Numbered from the stretch's first letter, positions 44,230-52,703 are shown. The stretch is 64,000 nt of DNA from Halomonas stenophila (GCF_014192275.1 NZ_JACHXR010000005.1:62001-126000); one strand, 5' to 3'. Translations and numbers: made by a program. Notes: generated by a model not told the origin, from the letters alone.

Positions 44230-44547
44230 CTACGCGACCGTCTGGATGACCTCGAAACCCTCGAACTTCGGCGGGCCCAGGTACAGCCCCTCGCGACGGC
44301 TCTGGCCGGCATTGGCGTGGGCGGCGCGGAACGCCTCGGAATGTGTCCAGGCCTCGAAGTCCTCGCGCGAGCGCCAGACGGTATGGGAGGCGTAGAGGAC
44401 GTGATCCTCCTCCTCGGGGCCGCGCAGCATGTGGAACTCGACGAAGCCGGGCAGGCCCTGCAGGTGCGTTTCGCGCTCCAGCCAGATCTGCTCGAACTCC
44501 TCGACTCTCTCGGGATTGACCCGGAAACGGTTCATGGCGATGAACAT
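44230..44547 (-). CDS. Antibiotic-biosynthesis-monooxygenase (ABM/HmoA-like) domain protein
   Basis: The 105-residue ferredoxin-like fold protein reads MFIAMNRFRVNPERVEEFEQ, GFVEFHMLRG, YASHTVWRSREDFEAW and SEAFRAAHANA, matching the single-domain ABM/HmoA family. It could degrade haem or be a cofactor-free oxygenase. AAGGAG precedes ATG 44547. Confidence 0.82.
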   Translation of the reverse strand: MFIAMNRFRVNPERVEEFEQIWLERETHLQGLPGFVEFHMLRGPEEEDHVLYASHTVWRSREDFEAWTHSEAFRAAHANAGQSRREGLYLGPPKFEGFEVIQTVA

Positions 44548-44683
44548 GGTGGGGCTCCTTGTCGTCAGCGGCGAAGGGGGTTTGGGGACGATGACACCTT
44601 CGCCGGTGGTGGGCAAGGCCACGGCAGGCCGCCGCGCGGCGCGCTGCTACGCATCGGCAACCGGCCAGTAGCGGCGCGGTGCC

Positions 44684-45340
44684 TTAGCGCTGCAACAGGC
44701 CCTGGCCGATCGCATCATCGAGGCGGTCGACGGCGGCGGCGAGCTTCTCGTCGATGACGTGGAGATACTCCGTCCAGTCGTCGACGTGGTGCAGCTCCGC
44801 CTTGCCGTCCGAGATGCCGCGCAGCACGACGAGTGGCACCGCAAAGCGCGTGCAGGCGCGCAGGCAGGCATAGCTCTCCATGTCCACCATGTCGGCGGCG
44901 ATGGCGGCATAGGCCGCGCCCGAGACGATATTGGCGCCGGTCGAGAGCGTCGCCTCGCGGATCCCGGGAATGCGCAGCGGCAGCGGGAGGATCGCCGGCA
45001 GGTCGAGAAAGGGCGTGACGCCTTTCTCGAAGCCCAGCGGCGAGGCGTCCATGTCGCGGTAGGCGACCGAGGTCGCCTGATAGACCTCGGTCTGCTCCAG
45101 CGCCCGGCTGCCCGCCGAGCCCAGCGACACCACCAGGTCCGGCAGGCGCTCGCGCGCCTCGAGGGCGGCCAGCGCGGCAGTCAGTTCGACGGCCGCCTCG
45201 ACGGGCCCCACGCCGGTCATGAAGGGTTCGAAACGCCTCTTGAGATGCGGGCCGTATTCGGCGTCGGCCGCCATCACGAAGAGAACGGAGCGGCCACCCA
45301 GATCCGTCAGCGGCGCCTTGGCGCGATGTCCTGCCCTCAT
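44684..45340 (-). CDS. 5'-methylthioadenosine/S-adenosylhomocysteine nucleosidase-like protein
   Basis: The 218-residue phosphorylase-superfamily enzyme shows SVLFVMAADAEYGPHL, VSLGSAGSRALEQTEVYQAT and DMVDMESYACLRAC, the last being the nucleosidase signature in which the Glu contacts the ribose. It cleaves the N-glycosidic bond of MTA, SAH or a related nucleoside. GGGAGG precedes ATG 45340. A remnant of its 3' end is at 35590-35659. Confidence 0.83.
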   Translation of the reverse strand: MRAGHRAKAPLTDLGGRSVLFVMAADAEYGPHLKRRFEPFMTGVGPVEAAVELTAALAALEARERLPDLVVSLGSAGSRALEQTEVYQATSVAYRDMDASPLGFEKGVTPFLDLPAILPLPLRIPGIREATLSTGANIVSGAAYAAIAADMVDMESYACLRACTRFAVPLVVLRGISDGKAELHHVDDWTEYLHVIDEKLAAAVDRLDDAIGQGLLQR

Positions 45341-45457
45341 CCTTCGATCCTCCCTCGGCTCATGGCCGCCTTCATCGTGCTCAAGGGCGTGTGAATGGGT
45401 AGGGGCAGGAATAGCGGGAAAATAGCCAGACAGCAAGAACGCACAAGGTCGACGAAG

Positions 45458-45541
45458 CTCTCCATCGAAGTCGACGACCTCGAGGCGGCGCTGGCGCGCC
45501 TCGAGGAGGCAAACGTGCCCACCGAGTACGGCCCCGTCAAC
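45458..45541 (+). pseudogene. Remnant of a VOC gene
   Basis: The frame reads LSIEVDDLEAALARLEEA then NVPTEYGPVN, nearly identical to residues 65-92 of the intact VOC protein at 35776-36126, with about 88% base identity. Both ends of the gene are missing. It lies directly upstream of the intact nucleosidase on the opposite strand. Confidence 0.8.
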
Positions 45542-45633
45542 TCGATGCGCCAAAGTACGGGAAAACTCGTACTTCAGTGCTAGGCTGAATCTCAGAACAC
45601 CATAATGATACCGCCAGTGCGCAGGGAGCCACC

Positions 45634-45690
45634 ATGGCAACGGATTCCCCCGACCCCGTGTCGATCTGCACCCGCACGATCGCCGGGGGC
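45634..45690 (+). pseudogene. Remnant of a DUF427 gene 5' end
   Basis: MATDSPDPVSI runs into a shifted CTGCACCCGCACGATCGCCGG, which in the right frame gives LHPHDRR as in the intact DUF427 copies. GGGAG lies before the ATG. Coding breaks off right after. Confidence 0.5.
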
Positions 45691-45803
45691 GGGTAATATC
45701 CGGCGACTCCCTACATCCCGGCAGCATGCAAGGGTGAGTGACCGAGAGCGCGCCATTTCAGGCCTCTCGGAGAATGGCAATCACCAAAGCGTAGGGAGTG
45801 ACC

Positions 45804-47555
45804 ATGGGTACCGCAGCAGCGAGTCAAAACCTTCAATATGGTTTTCCGACCCCCGGACCTCAGGATCCCACCGGGCAACGGGTCATGGACCATGTCTTTT
45901 TCTTGTCCCATGCCGAGTGGAAAGCCGCCCGAGAGGAGAATGCTTATGACTATGTGGTGGTGGGGACCGGCTTTTGCGCCCTGGCGTTTGCCCAGCGCGT
46001 CCTGGAAGCCAATCCTCACAGCCGCATCCTGATGATCGAGCGCGGCGCCTTTTTCCTTCCGGAACACTTCCAGAATCTTCCCTTGCCCTTCAAGGACACC
46101 CTGGGGGGACTCTCCGAAACCTTCCCCTGGACCCTGTCCGCCACCACGGCCCTGGGAAAGGATGGCCCGGTTCGCTGGCAGCACGGCATGGTGCCGTTCT
46201 TCGGTGGTCGCTCCACGCTGTGGAGCGCCTGGTGTCCGCGGCCGAACGGTGACGAGCTGGCGGGTTGGCCGCAGGCCACCATCGAGGCCGCCCGGCGTAA
46301 CTTCGAGACGGCCGAAGCCCTGCTGCGCGTGCAGAAGGCCGACCAGATCGACCTGGAGCGCAGCACGGAAGAGCTACGCGTCATCGGGAAGACTCGGCCC
46401 GTGTATGGTCCCCTGCAGCGGTGCATCCAGTCGCTGCTGCGAGAAAACGGCGCGAGTGTCGACGGCATCTACCGGACCCAGGCGGCGCCCCTGGCCTCCG
46501 CCGCGGAAAACGTCAACGGCATCGACTTCCAGAAGTATTCCACACCGGGCGATATCCTGGCGTTGGCCGACAGGCAGGCCAAGCTGCATGCCGCCGGTAA
46601 GGGCGCCAGGCTGGATATTGTCTCCGATTGCACGGTCGACAAGATCCAGCAACAGGAGATCGACGGGGCTCGCCAGGCCACCGCCCTGGAAACCTCCCGA
46701 GGCGTGCTGCCCCTGGGAGCGGCGCAGCTGATCCTGGCCATGGGCACCCTGCCGCCCACCACCCTGCTGCGTAATTCCTTCCCGGATACCCGGACGCTCG
46801 GTGAACGCTTTTCCGCGCACTTCATCAGTTCCATTGTCGCGCGGGTGCCCAAGTCGTCACTGGACCCGCAAGGGCAATTTGGCGACCTGGAGCTGAGTGC
46901 CTGTTACGTTGCCGGGGTGGCCGACGACAGCTACGAACAGCAATTCCATATTCAGCTCTCGTCGTTGTGGGATGTGAACCCGGCGAAGAACGCGGGCACG
47001 GCATTACGCTACATGCCGGATGTGGTGGCCACCGCATCGCAGGTCCAGCTTCAGACTTCCGAGGGCTATGTGGTGTTCGTCTGCGCGGTGCTGGGGGAGC
47101 TGGACTACGACAATCCGGGTTCCTGGTTCCTGCGTAATCACCAGGACGGCAATGTCACCACCAACTCGTTGCTGCAGGTCAGGGAAAACGCCCGGGATTA
47201 TCGGACCTGGGACGCTATGGATGAGGCCACCTTCGGTATCCTCGAAGAGGTCCTGTCGCCGGAGGGCGTCGCTCGGGTGGAGTACTGGCTTGGCGCCCCG
47301 GACAAGGGGGAATGGAGTGCCGAACGTCCCGGCCGGCAGCAGCGACGGGTCGATGCCCTGGTTCATGAAAGCTCCACCCTGTATCTGGGGGAAGAGGAGT
47401 CCGCCCCCGTGGATCTGAACTATCGCTTCCGGGGCAGCAACAACGTGTATGTAACGGGCGGTGGACTGTGGCCACGCGGTGGTTCCTGGAACCCGACGAT
47501 GACCATGGTGGCCCTGGCCCAGGACCTGGCGGATAAACTGGAAGGCGCGAAATAG
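45804..47555 (+). CDS. GMC-type FAD-dependent oxidoreductase
   Basis: The 583-residue flavoprotein has the FAD motif YDYVVVGTGFCALAFAQRVLE near residue 50 and the FFGGRSTLWSAWCPR region. The C-terminal GMC block is VTGGGLWPRGGSWNPTMTMVALAQ, where NPT positions the flavin. GMC enzymes oxidise alcohols or sugars. AGGGAG lies before ATG 45804. No partner subunit (small subunit or cytochrome) is nearby, and no signal peptide is seen. Confidence 0.83.
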   Translation: MGTAAASQNLQYGFPTPGPQDPTGQRVMDHVFFLSHAEWKAAREENAYDYVVVGTGFCALAFAQRVLEANPHSRILMIERGAFFLPEHFQNLPLPFKDTLGGLSETFPWTLSATTALGKDGPVRWQHGMVPFFGGRSTLWSAWCPRPNGDELAGWPQATIEAARRNFETAEALLRVQKADQIDLERSTEELRVIGKTRPVYGPLQRCIQSLLRENGASVDGIYRTQAAPLASAAENVNGIDFQKYSTPGDILALADRQAKLHAAGKGARLDIVSDCTVDKIQQQEIDGARQATALETSRGVLPLGAAQLILAMGTLPPTTLLRNSFPDTRTLGERFSAHFISSIVARVPKSSLDPQGQFGDLELSACYVAGVADDSYEQQFHIQLSSLWDVNPAKNAGTALRYMPDVVATASQVQLQTSEGYVVFVCAVLGELDYDNPGSWFLRNHQDGNVTTNSLLQVRENARDYRTWDAMDEATFGILEEVLSPEGVARVEYWLGAPDKGEWSAERPGRQQRRVDALVHESSTLYLGEEESAPVDLNYRFRGSNNVYVTGGGLWPRGGSWNPTMTMVALAQDLADKLEGAK

Positions 47556-47759
47556 CCTGGCTTCCATTCCATCACCCTGCGACCGGCAGCGCCGAGACGG
47601 CGACGCGGCGCTGCTGTTCACGCCCGGCCTGATGCCATGAGCTTTCTCACCTCATGGCGTCCACGACCAAGGGCGAAGGCGACATCGCTTCGGATCGAGT
47701 GACAGCCTTGCACCTTTTTCCTGATCTTACTGAGACGCCGACCAGCAAGGGGGCTGTCG

Positions 47760-48101
47760 ATGGCCGACCAGACTGCATCCCGCATCACTTTTCATCCGCA
47801 CAACCGCCGGGTGCGTGTTCATCACGGCGATATCCTGATCGCCGATACTCGTAACGCCATCGAACTGCGCGAGCACTGCTATCCACATCGGCAATATGTC
47901 CCTCAAGCGGTTGTGGATATGTCGAAGCTCTCGGTCTCCTCCACCATGACCCCTTGCCCGTTCAAAGGTGATACCACTTATTACTCATTATCCGATATCG
48001 CTGATGTAGCCTGGAGCTATGAGCGGCCGATTGATGAGATGCAGGCGATCGCCGGGCGGTTGGCTTTCGATGCTAGCAAGGTGACGGAGCAGGTGGAATG
48101 A
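47760..48101 (+). CDS. DUF427 family protein, copy 2
   Basis: The 113-residue protein is a close paralogue of the one at 40884 (RITFHPHNRRVRVHHGDILIAD; YPHRQYVPQAVVDM; CPFKGDTTYYSL; VAWSYERPIDEM). GTGACAGCC lies about 60 bases upstream as in copy 1. It is the last host-like gene before the AT-rich cassette region. Confidence 0.88.
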   Translation: MADQTASRITFHPHNRRVRVHHGDILIADTRNAIELREHCYPHRQYVPQAVVDMSKLSVSSTMTPCPFKGDTTYYSLSDIADVAWSYERPIDEMQAIAGRLAFDASKVTEQVE

Positions 48102-48136
48102 AGCACCAGTGGTGGACAGTGCCGATTTTCGTAAGA

Positions 48137-48152
48137 GCGCAGCTAGCTGCGC
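48137..48152. repeat. Perfect 16-base palindrome near the island edge
   Basis: GCGCAGCTAGCTGCGC reads the same on both strands. It lies 36 bases after the DUF427 stop, just where base composition changes. It could be a regulator site or part of a recombination boundary. Confidence 0.4.
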
Positions 48153-48260
48153 GATGGGGCGGGGGCCGGAAAATACAGCCAACACTTTTATTCGTGTTAT
48201 GTTGCCTAGTCATACGGAATGTTGAGATTTTTCATGGAGTTGTGGTCAGTTTGGCGCGCT

Positions 48261-48304
48261 CGTTTATTGACTTGAATGTGCCGGCAGGTTCAAGTCAATA
48301 AACG
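48261..48304. repeat. 16-bp perfect inverted repeat at the left edge of the cassette array
   Basis: CGTTTATTGACTTGAA (48261-48276) and TTCAAGTCAATAAACG (48289-48304) are perfect inverted copies around a 12-base GC-rich loop. It lies 53 bases before the first cassette gene. It could be a terminator, an operator or part of an ancestral attachment site. Confidence 0.6.
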
Positions 48305-48356
48305 TGCCGCCTGTCTAATACCTGTTAGTTTAAATTTGAATAATCGGGAGATGAAA

Positions 48357-48647
48357 ATGATAGATACATTGATCAGCACAATTCGAGATAGAAAGGAAAT
48401 TGAATTTACATACAGCGGCCTAGATCGAATTGGACAGCCAGCCGCGGTAGGGGTATCGACATCTGGGAATGAGGTGCTGCGTATATACCAAACTGTAGGC
48501 GGCCATATTCATCCTAATCATGAGTGGGACCTGTGCTACGTATCCGACTTATCTAACGTCAGAGTTACAGACAATACTTTTTCATTTGATCCACCTGGAT
48601 ATAGGAGGGGGGATAGAGGGATGTCGAGAATCTACGAAGAACTATAG
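48357..48647 (+). CDS. WYL-like small protein (cassette 1)
   Basis: The 96-residue protein starts MIDTLISTIRDRKEIEFTYSG, like the first strand and helix of WYL ligand-binding domains, and continues GNEVLRIYQTVGGHIHPNHEW and a positive tail. It lacks a DNA-binding half. WYL domains often regulate defence genes. GGGAG is six bases before ATG 48357. It is AT-rich and is followed seven bases later by attC1. Confidence 0.55.
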   Translation: MIDTLISTIRDRKEIEFTYSGLDRIGQPAAVGVSTSGNEVLRIYQTVGGHIHPNHEWDLCYVSDLSNVRVTDNTFSFDPPGYRRGDRGMSRIYEEL

Positions 48648-48653
48648 TTAATG

Positions 48654-48740
48654 AACTAACAAGTTGCTGTTGTCGCCGCTGTGCGGCTGGGACCTTCGTT
48701 CCGCTGCGCTTCACTTCGGCCCCAAAGCAAAGCGTTAGCC
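48654..48740 (+). repeat. attC site 1 (after cassette 1)
   Basis: R'' is AACTAAC (48654-48660) and R' is GTTAGCC (48734-48740). The arms TTGCTgTTG and CAAAGCAA pair with one extra G in the left arm, the extrahelical base typical of L''/L'. The centre can fold into a GCCGC/GCGGC hairpin. Confidence 0.75.
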
Positions 48741-48754
48741 ATTTGGGAGAGAGA

Positions 48755-50332
48755 ATGCTTACACTTCAAAAAGGAAGTCTGAATTGGGCTCTTAAACATG
48801 CTCTCAATTTTGGCGATACAGACGTATTTCCGGTACCTTTCGAGTACCAAGCGTTGGATCTTGATTGGCAGTCCGTTCGTCCAGAGTTAGATTCAGTAAA
48901 TGTTTTGGAATGGCCTACTCGTCCCCCTAGAACGCTCTTATCACCTAAAGCGAAATTTGGTTTTAGAGCTATTACACAGCTGGATCCGATAGATTTTTTA
49001 ATATTTTCCTCTCTAGTTTACGACATTTCGGGTGATTTAGAGGAAAGGCGAATCCCTATTCAAAGCGAAGTTGTCTATTCGTATCGCGTGCAAACCAACG
49101 TTGAAGGTCAATTGTTCAACCCAAGTATAGGGTACAGGCAGTTTATAGAGCAATGCCAAACGAAGCTTGTTGGTGACACAGATGGAATTTATGTGGCAAC
49201 TACTGATATTTCGGACTTTTATTCACGCATCTATCACCATCGACTCGAAAATGCACTTCGTGCTGCTACAACCAAAACTTCCCACGTGAATGCGATTATG
49301 GGGCTTTTATCCGGTTGGAACGGTACGGAGACCTTTGGGATACCGGTGGGGTGTGCTCCATCAAGACTTCTTGCTGAGATCACGCTATCCGATGTGGACG
49401 AAGCGTTATTAGCAAATGGAGTCGACTTTATTCGTTTTAATGACGACTACCGGATTTTTGCGTCTTCTGAGGCCGAAGCATACAAACACATCGCATTTCT
49501 TGCTGAGATCCTTTTTCGAAATCACGGATTATCACTGCAGCCCCAAAAAACTGGGATATTCACGGCTGATTCCTTCATAAGAAACTTTTTATCAACCCCG
49601 CTCGATCGCGAAATGGATTCATTGCATGAGCGTTTCCAGGAGCTTATTGAGGATCTGGGGTTAGAGTCTTGGTACGAAGAAATAGATTACGATGATTTGT
49701 CCCCTGAGCAACAAGAGATTGTTGATACCTTAAACTTGGTAGAGCTATTCCGCGAAGAGCTGGATAAAGCAGAGCCAGATTTGCCGGTAATCAAATTCTG
49801 CTTACGGCGCCTAGGGCAGTTGGGGGATGATGGCGTCGTCGATGATATTTTTGAAAATCTTGAATCATTGACTCCTGTATTTTCGGAAATTATCAACTAC
49901 TTAAAAAGTCTCCGGTATTTACATAGTGACAGGCGCTCCCAGTTGGGGGCTCGCCTTTTAGACCTCCTTGAGGATTCGATAGTAAGTGAGCTGGCCTACC
50001 ACAGAATGTGGATTCTGGATGTATTCACCTCGACCCGCGAGTGGGACAATGAAGGCCGGTTTGTGGCCCTGTATAATACCGAGCTTCACCAAGCAGGGCG
50101 CAGGAAATTGATACTCGCTATGGGAAGAGCACAACAGACTCATTGGTTTCAATTTCAATGGAGATCGCTCTTCGATCACCCTCATTGGCAAAGGCGTGCG
50201 GTATTGGCAGCTGCGAGCTGCATGCCTGGTGACGCAAGAAGGCACTGGTATCGCTCGGTCGAACCACAGTTGGATTTACTCGAGAAAGCGGTCGTTAAGT
50301 GGGCAAAGCAGAACCCATTTTCACAGGGCTAA
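48755..50332 (+). CDS. Reverse-transcriptase-domain protein (cassette 2, defence-RT-like)
   Basis: The 525-residue protein carries RT motif A (TDISDFYSRIYHHRL, Asp at 151) and motif B (GIPVGCAPSRLLAEITL, 195-211). Motif C is FNDD (228-231, in FIRFNDDYRIF), and QKTG follows as motif D. FxDD instead of YxDD and RxxDDYxIF are typical of the Abi/unknown-group (DRT) reverse transcriptases rather than group II introns or retrons. The C-terminal 220 residues are helical, without maturase or endonuclease motifs. GGAG precedes ATG 48755. The stop codon lies inside attC2. It may be an antiphage gene. Confidence 0.8.
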   Translation: MLTLQKGSLNWALKHALNFGDTDVFPVPFEYQALDLDWQSVRPELDSVNVLEWPTRPPRTLLSPKAKFGFRAITQLDPIDFLIFSSLVYDISGDLEERRIPIQSEVVYSYRVQTNVEGQLFNPSIGYRQFIEQCQTKLVGDTDGIYVATTDISDFYSRIYHHRLENALRAATTKTSHVNAIMGLLSGWNGTETFGIPVGCAPSRLLAEITLSDVDEALLANGVDFIRFNDDYRIFASSEAEAYKHIAFLAEILFRNHGLSLQPQKTGIFTADSFIRNFLSTPLDREMDSLHERFQELIEDLGLESWYEEIDYDDLSPEQQEIVDTLNLVELFREELDKAEPDLPVIKFCLRRLGQLGDDGVVDDIFENLESLTPVFSEIINYLKSLRYLHSDRRSQLGARLLDLLEDSIVSELAYHRMWILDVFTSTREWDNEGRFVALYNTELHQAGRRKLILAMGRAQQTHWFQFQWRSLFDHPHWQRRAVLAAASCMPGDARRHWYRSVEPQLDLLEKAVVKWAKQNPFSQG

Positions 50333-50396
50333 CAATTCGCGTCACGCGGACACACTAAGACGCACTAAAGTGTGCCGGTGCGCTCTGGCGTTATAG
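50327..50396 (+). repeat. attC site 2 (after cassette 2)
   Basis: R'' is GGCTAAC (50327-50333) followed by AATTCG, and R' is GTTATAG (50390-50396). Inner arms CGGACAC and GTGTGCCG pair imperfectly. The RT stop TAA is part of R''. It is the weakest in arm symmetry of the four sites. Confidence 0.6.
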
Positions 50397-50432
50397 GGGT
50401 GGGTACCTGACTCTTTGATAACTAAAGGTAGT

Positions 50433-52625
50433 ATGCTAATGGACGAACTTAAGGTGCAACTCTCAAATTGTTATGGGATCTCATCATTTGAAGGAGCGTT
50501 TGATTTTAGAAGCAACCAAAACAAGGCCAAGGCATGCGCTATATATGCTCCAAATGGACTAATGAAAACGTCATTCGCTAAAACGTTTGAAAAATTGTCT
50601 AAAGGAGAGAAGCCACAAGAAGAGCGGTTTGGCCGTCAAACGGATTGTATTGTTGAAGCTGACGGCGTCGGGATTCACGAGGAAGAAGTATATGTTCTTA
50701 AGGCTGAAGTTGATATTGGTTCGGACACTGATGAAGTAACAAATATTTTGGTTGATGAGGAATATAAATCAAGATATGATTCATTGGTTAAAGAGTTGAC
50801 GCAAATTAAATCTAAGCTAATATCTGCGCTTCAAAAGAAATCAAAAGTAAAGAAGACGGAAGTAGAAGATAAGCTGGCCCAAGATTTCGGAGGCGATGAC
50901 TTTATTCATTGCATTAAGCTAGCCAGCGAGGTTGCCATTAATGATGATCTAAGCAACTTCTTCTATGGAGAGGTTTTTGACCCTAAAGCATCAGGAATTA
51001 TCGAGAGTCCAGAGTTTATCGATAAAGCTGAGGAGTTTAATAGCAGGTATCAAGAGTTATTTGATAAGGAAGGAACAATATATAAAAGAGGTGTTTTTAA
51101 TCCGATTAAAGCGGATAGCGCGTTTTCGGTCCTACATAAGAATGGCTTTTTTGATGCCGGTCATAAGGTGCATCTGTCAGGAGACGAAGAGTCAGTTAGT
51201 CACGAGCAGATTCAGGGAAAGATAGAAGCTATTCATCATTCCATTGATAGCGATAGTGAGTTAAAGAAAATACGAGAATCTCTTGCAAGAAATGCACAAA
51301 CACAAGCATATGCCGACCTTTTTGAGAAACTGTCTTCAGAAGAAGTTGAATATCTTCTAATTAAGATAATGAAGGAAAGGCAGAAAGAGTTTAAGAAAGA
51401 GCTGTGGGGGTATTATGTTCAGAATTGCTCGGAAACCGCCAGCCTCATTTCTGCCTACGAGGAAAATAAAGATGAAATAGAGGAAATTGAGGCGATAGCA
51501 GCCATGGAAGCGCCAAATTGGGCCAAAGCGATAGAGCTTTTCAACGATAGATTTGTTGATATGCCATTTACGTTGTCTCTTTTTAATAAGGCTGAAGCTT
51601 CGCTAGGGAAGGAAAAGGCCAATTTAAAGTTCACATTTAAAGATGGGGAGGATCAGGTAGATTGCACAAGAAGTCAAGTTAAAGCACTTAGCCAAGGTGA
51701 AAGGCGCGCACTTTACCTACTGAATTTTATTTTTGATGTGGAAGATAGGAAACGTTTACAGAAGGAAACCCTATTCGTCATTGATGATGCGGCAGACTCG
51801 TTTGACTATAAGAACAAGCATGCAATTGTTCAGTATCTAGAAGACCTTTCTGATAAAAGTTACTTTTCTCAAATTATCCTTACTCATAACTTCGACTTTT
51901 TCAGAGCATTAGCAAATAACTTTGTTCACAGAGATCGCTGCATGATGGCTAGCCGAAATCAAGGCGGTATGGTTCTTTCAAAGGCTGAAGGGATAAAGAA
52001 TTATTTTGTTAATGTCTGGAAGAGAAAGGTTAACAATGATGATTTTGTGCTTTGTGCCACGGTGCCTTTTACGAGAAATATTGTTGAATATACAAAAGGC
52101 GAAGACGACGGCGACTATTTACAGCTAACAAGTTTATTGCACTGGAAAAGTGATACTTCACAGATGACGGTTGGAGGTTATTTGTCTATTTATAATAGAG
52201 TTTTTGGAACGGAACACCCAGATGATAGAGGAAAGTTGTTTATTGAACTGCTCTTTGAGAAAGCGGATGAGATATCAGACAGAGATGTACATGACGGCCT
52301 TAATTTAGAGGACAAGGTTCTCCTATCAATGGCTATTAGGTTGAAGGCGGAGATTTTCATTACGGATGAACTGAGAGTGATAAAGGGGGATGCCGATTTT
52401 TGGTGTCAATCCAAAAATCAGTTTGGGGTTCTTGTTAAACAATACTTGGCTGAGCAACCCGCGGGAGATGCAGTCAGAAGCTTGGAAAAAGTCAGTGTTA
52501 CTGTTAGCTCTAATATTCATCTTAATTCGTTTATGTATGAGCCGATATTAGATCTCACTATTGATCACTTGATTGAGCTGTATGATGAAATTAAAGGTTT
52601 GCCTAGTTCCGCGGGCTGCCTATAA
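50433..52625 (+). CDS. SMC/AAA_13-like ATPase (cassette 3)
   Basis: The 730-residue protein has an N-terminal P-loop IYAPNGLMKTSFAKTF (residues 37-52; APNGLMKT in place of GPNGSGKT) and long helical, coiled-coil-like middle regions. The ABC-type signature is ALSQGERRALYLLNFIFD, the Walker B VIDDAADSFD (Asp in place of the usual Glu, as in PrrC/RloC relatives) and the H-loop ILTHNFDFF. C-terminal of these is PFTRNIVEY, loosely similar to the R-x3-E of anticodon nucleases, but I cannot show that activity. It is strongly AT-rich. It may be a phage-defence ATPase. Confidence 0.7.
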   Translation: MLMDELKVQLSNCYGISSFEGAFDFRSNQNKAKACAIYAPNGLMKTSFAKTFEKLSKGEKPQEERFGRQTDCIVEADGVGIHEEEVYVLKAEVDIGSDTDEVTNILVDEEYKSRYDSLVKELTQIKSKLISALQKKSKVKKTEVEDKLAQDFGGDDFIHCIKLASEVAINDDLSNFFYGEVFDPKASGIIESPEFIDKAEEFNSRYQELFDKEGTIYKRGVFNPIKADSAFSVLHKNGFFDAGHKVHLSGDEESVSHEQIQGKIEAIHHSIDSDSELKKIRESLARNAQTQAYADLFEKLSSEEVEYLLIKIMKERQKEFKKELWGYYVQNCSETASLISAYEENKDEIEEIEAIAAMEAPNWAKAIELFNDRFVDMPFTLSLFNKAEASLGKEKANLKFTFKDGEDQVDCTRSQVKALSQGERRALYLLNFIFDVEDRKRLQKETLFVIDDAADSFDYKNKHAIVQYLEDLSDKSYFSQIILTHNFDFFRALANNFVHRDRCMMASRNQGGMVLSKAEGIKNYFVNVWKRKVNNDDFVLCATVPFTRNIVEYTKGEDDGDYLQLTSLLHWKSDTSQMTVGGYLSIYNRVFGTEHPDDRGKLFIELLFEKADEISDRDVHDGLNLEDKVLLSMAIRLKAEIFITDELRVIKGDADFWCQSKNQFGVLVKQYLAEQPAGDAVRSLEKVSVTVSSNIHLNSFMYEPILDLTIDHLIELYDEIKGLPSSAGCL

Positions 52626-52703
52626 CCAGGCCAAGCACAGCGACAGCTTTTTCGTTGCGGCTTCGCCTCCACTACAAAGCTGCGCGTGTTGGGAGCGTTA
52701 CAA
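52620..52703 (+). repeat. attC site 3 (after cassette 3)
   Basis: R'' is CTATAAC (52620-52626), overlapping the ATPase stop, and R' is GTTACAA (52697-52703). The left arm CCAAgCACaGCG and the right arm CGCGTGTTGG pair with an extra G, and CAGCTTT pairs with AAAGCTG further in. Confidence 0.75.

Larger units (their letters stand above)
45341..45803. other. Intergenic region with VOC and DUF427 remnants
   Basis: It holds a decayed VOC fragment (45458-45541) and a broken DUF427 start (45634-45690), both listed separately. TAGGCT around 45582 may be an old -10. Confidence 0.5.

Noticed and set aside
48098..48301. 67-codon frame starting in the DUF427 stop (ATGA overlap)
   Set aside because: It crosses the palindrome and the composition shift and has no recognisable domain; the overlap is likely chance.
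48755..50332. Group II intron or retron as explanation of the RT gene
   Set aside because: No maturase X or endonuclease part, no intron ends next to attC, and the FNDD motif differs from the YADD of those RTs.
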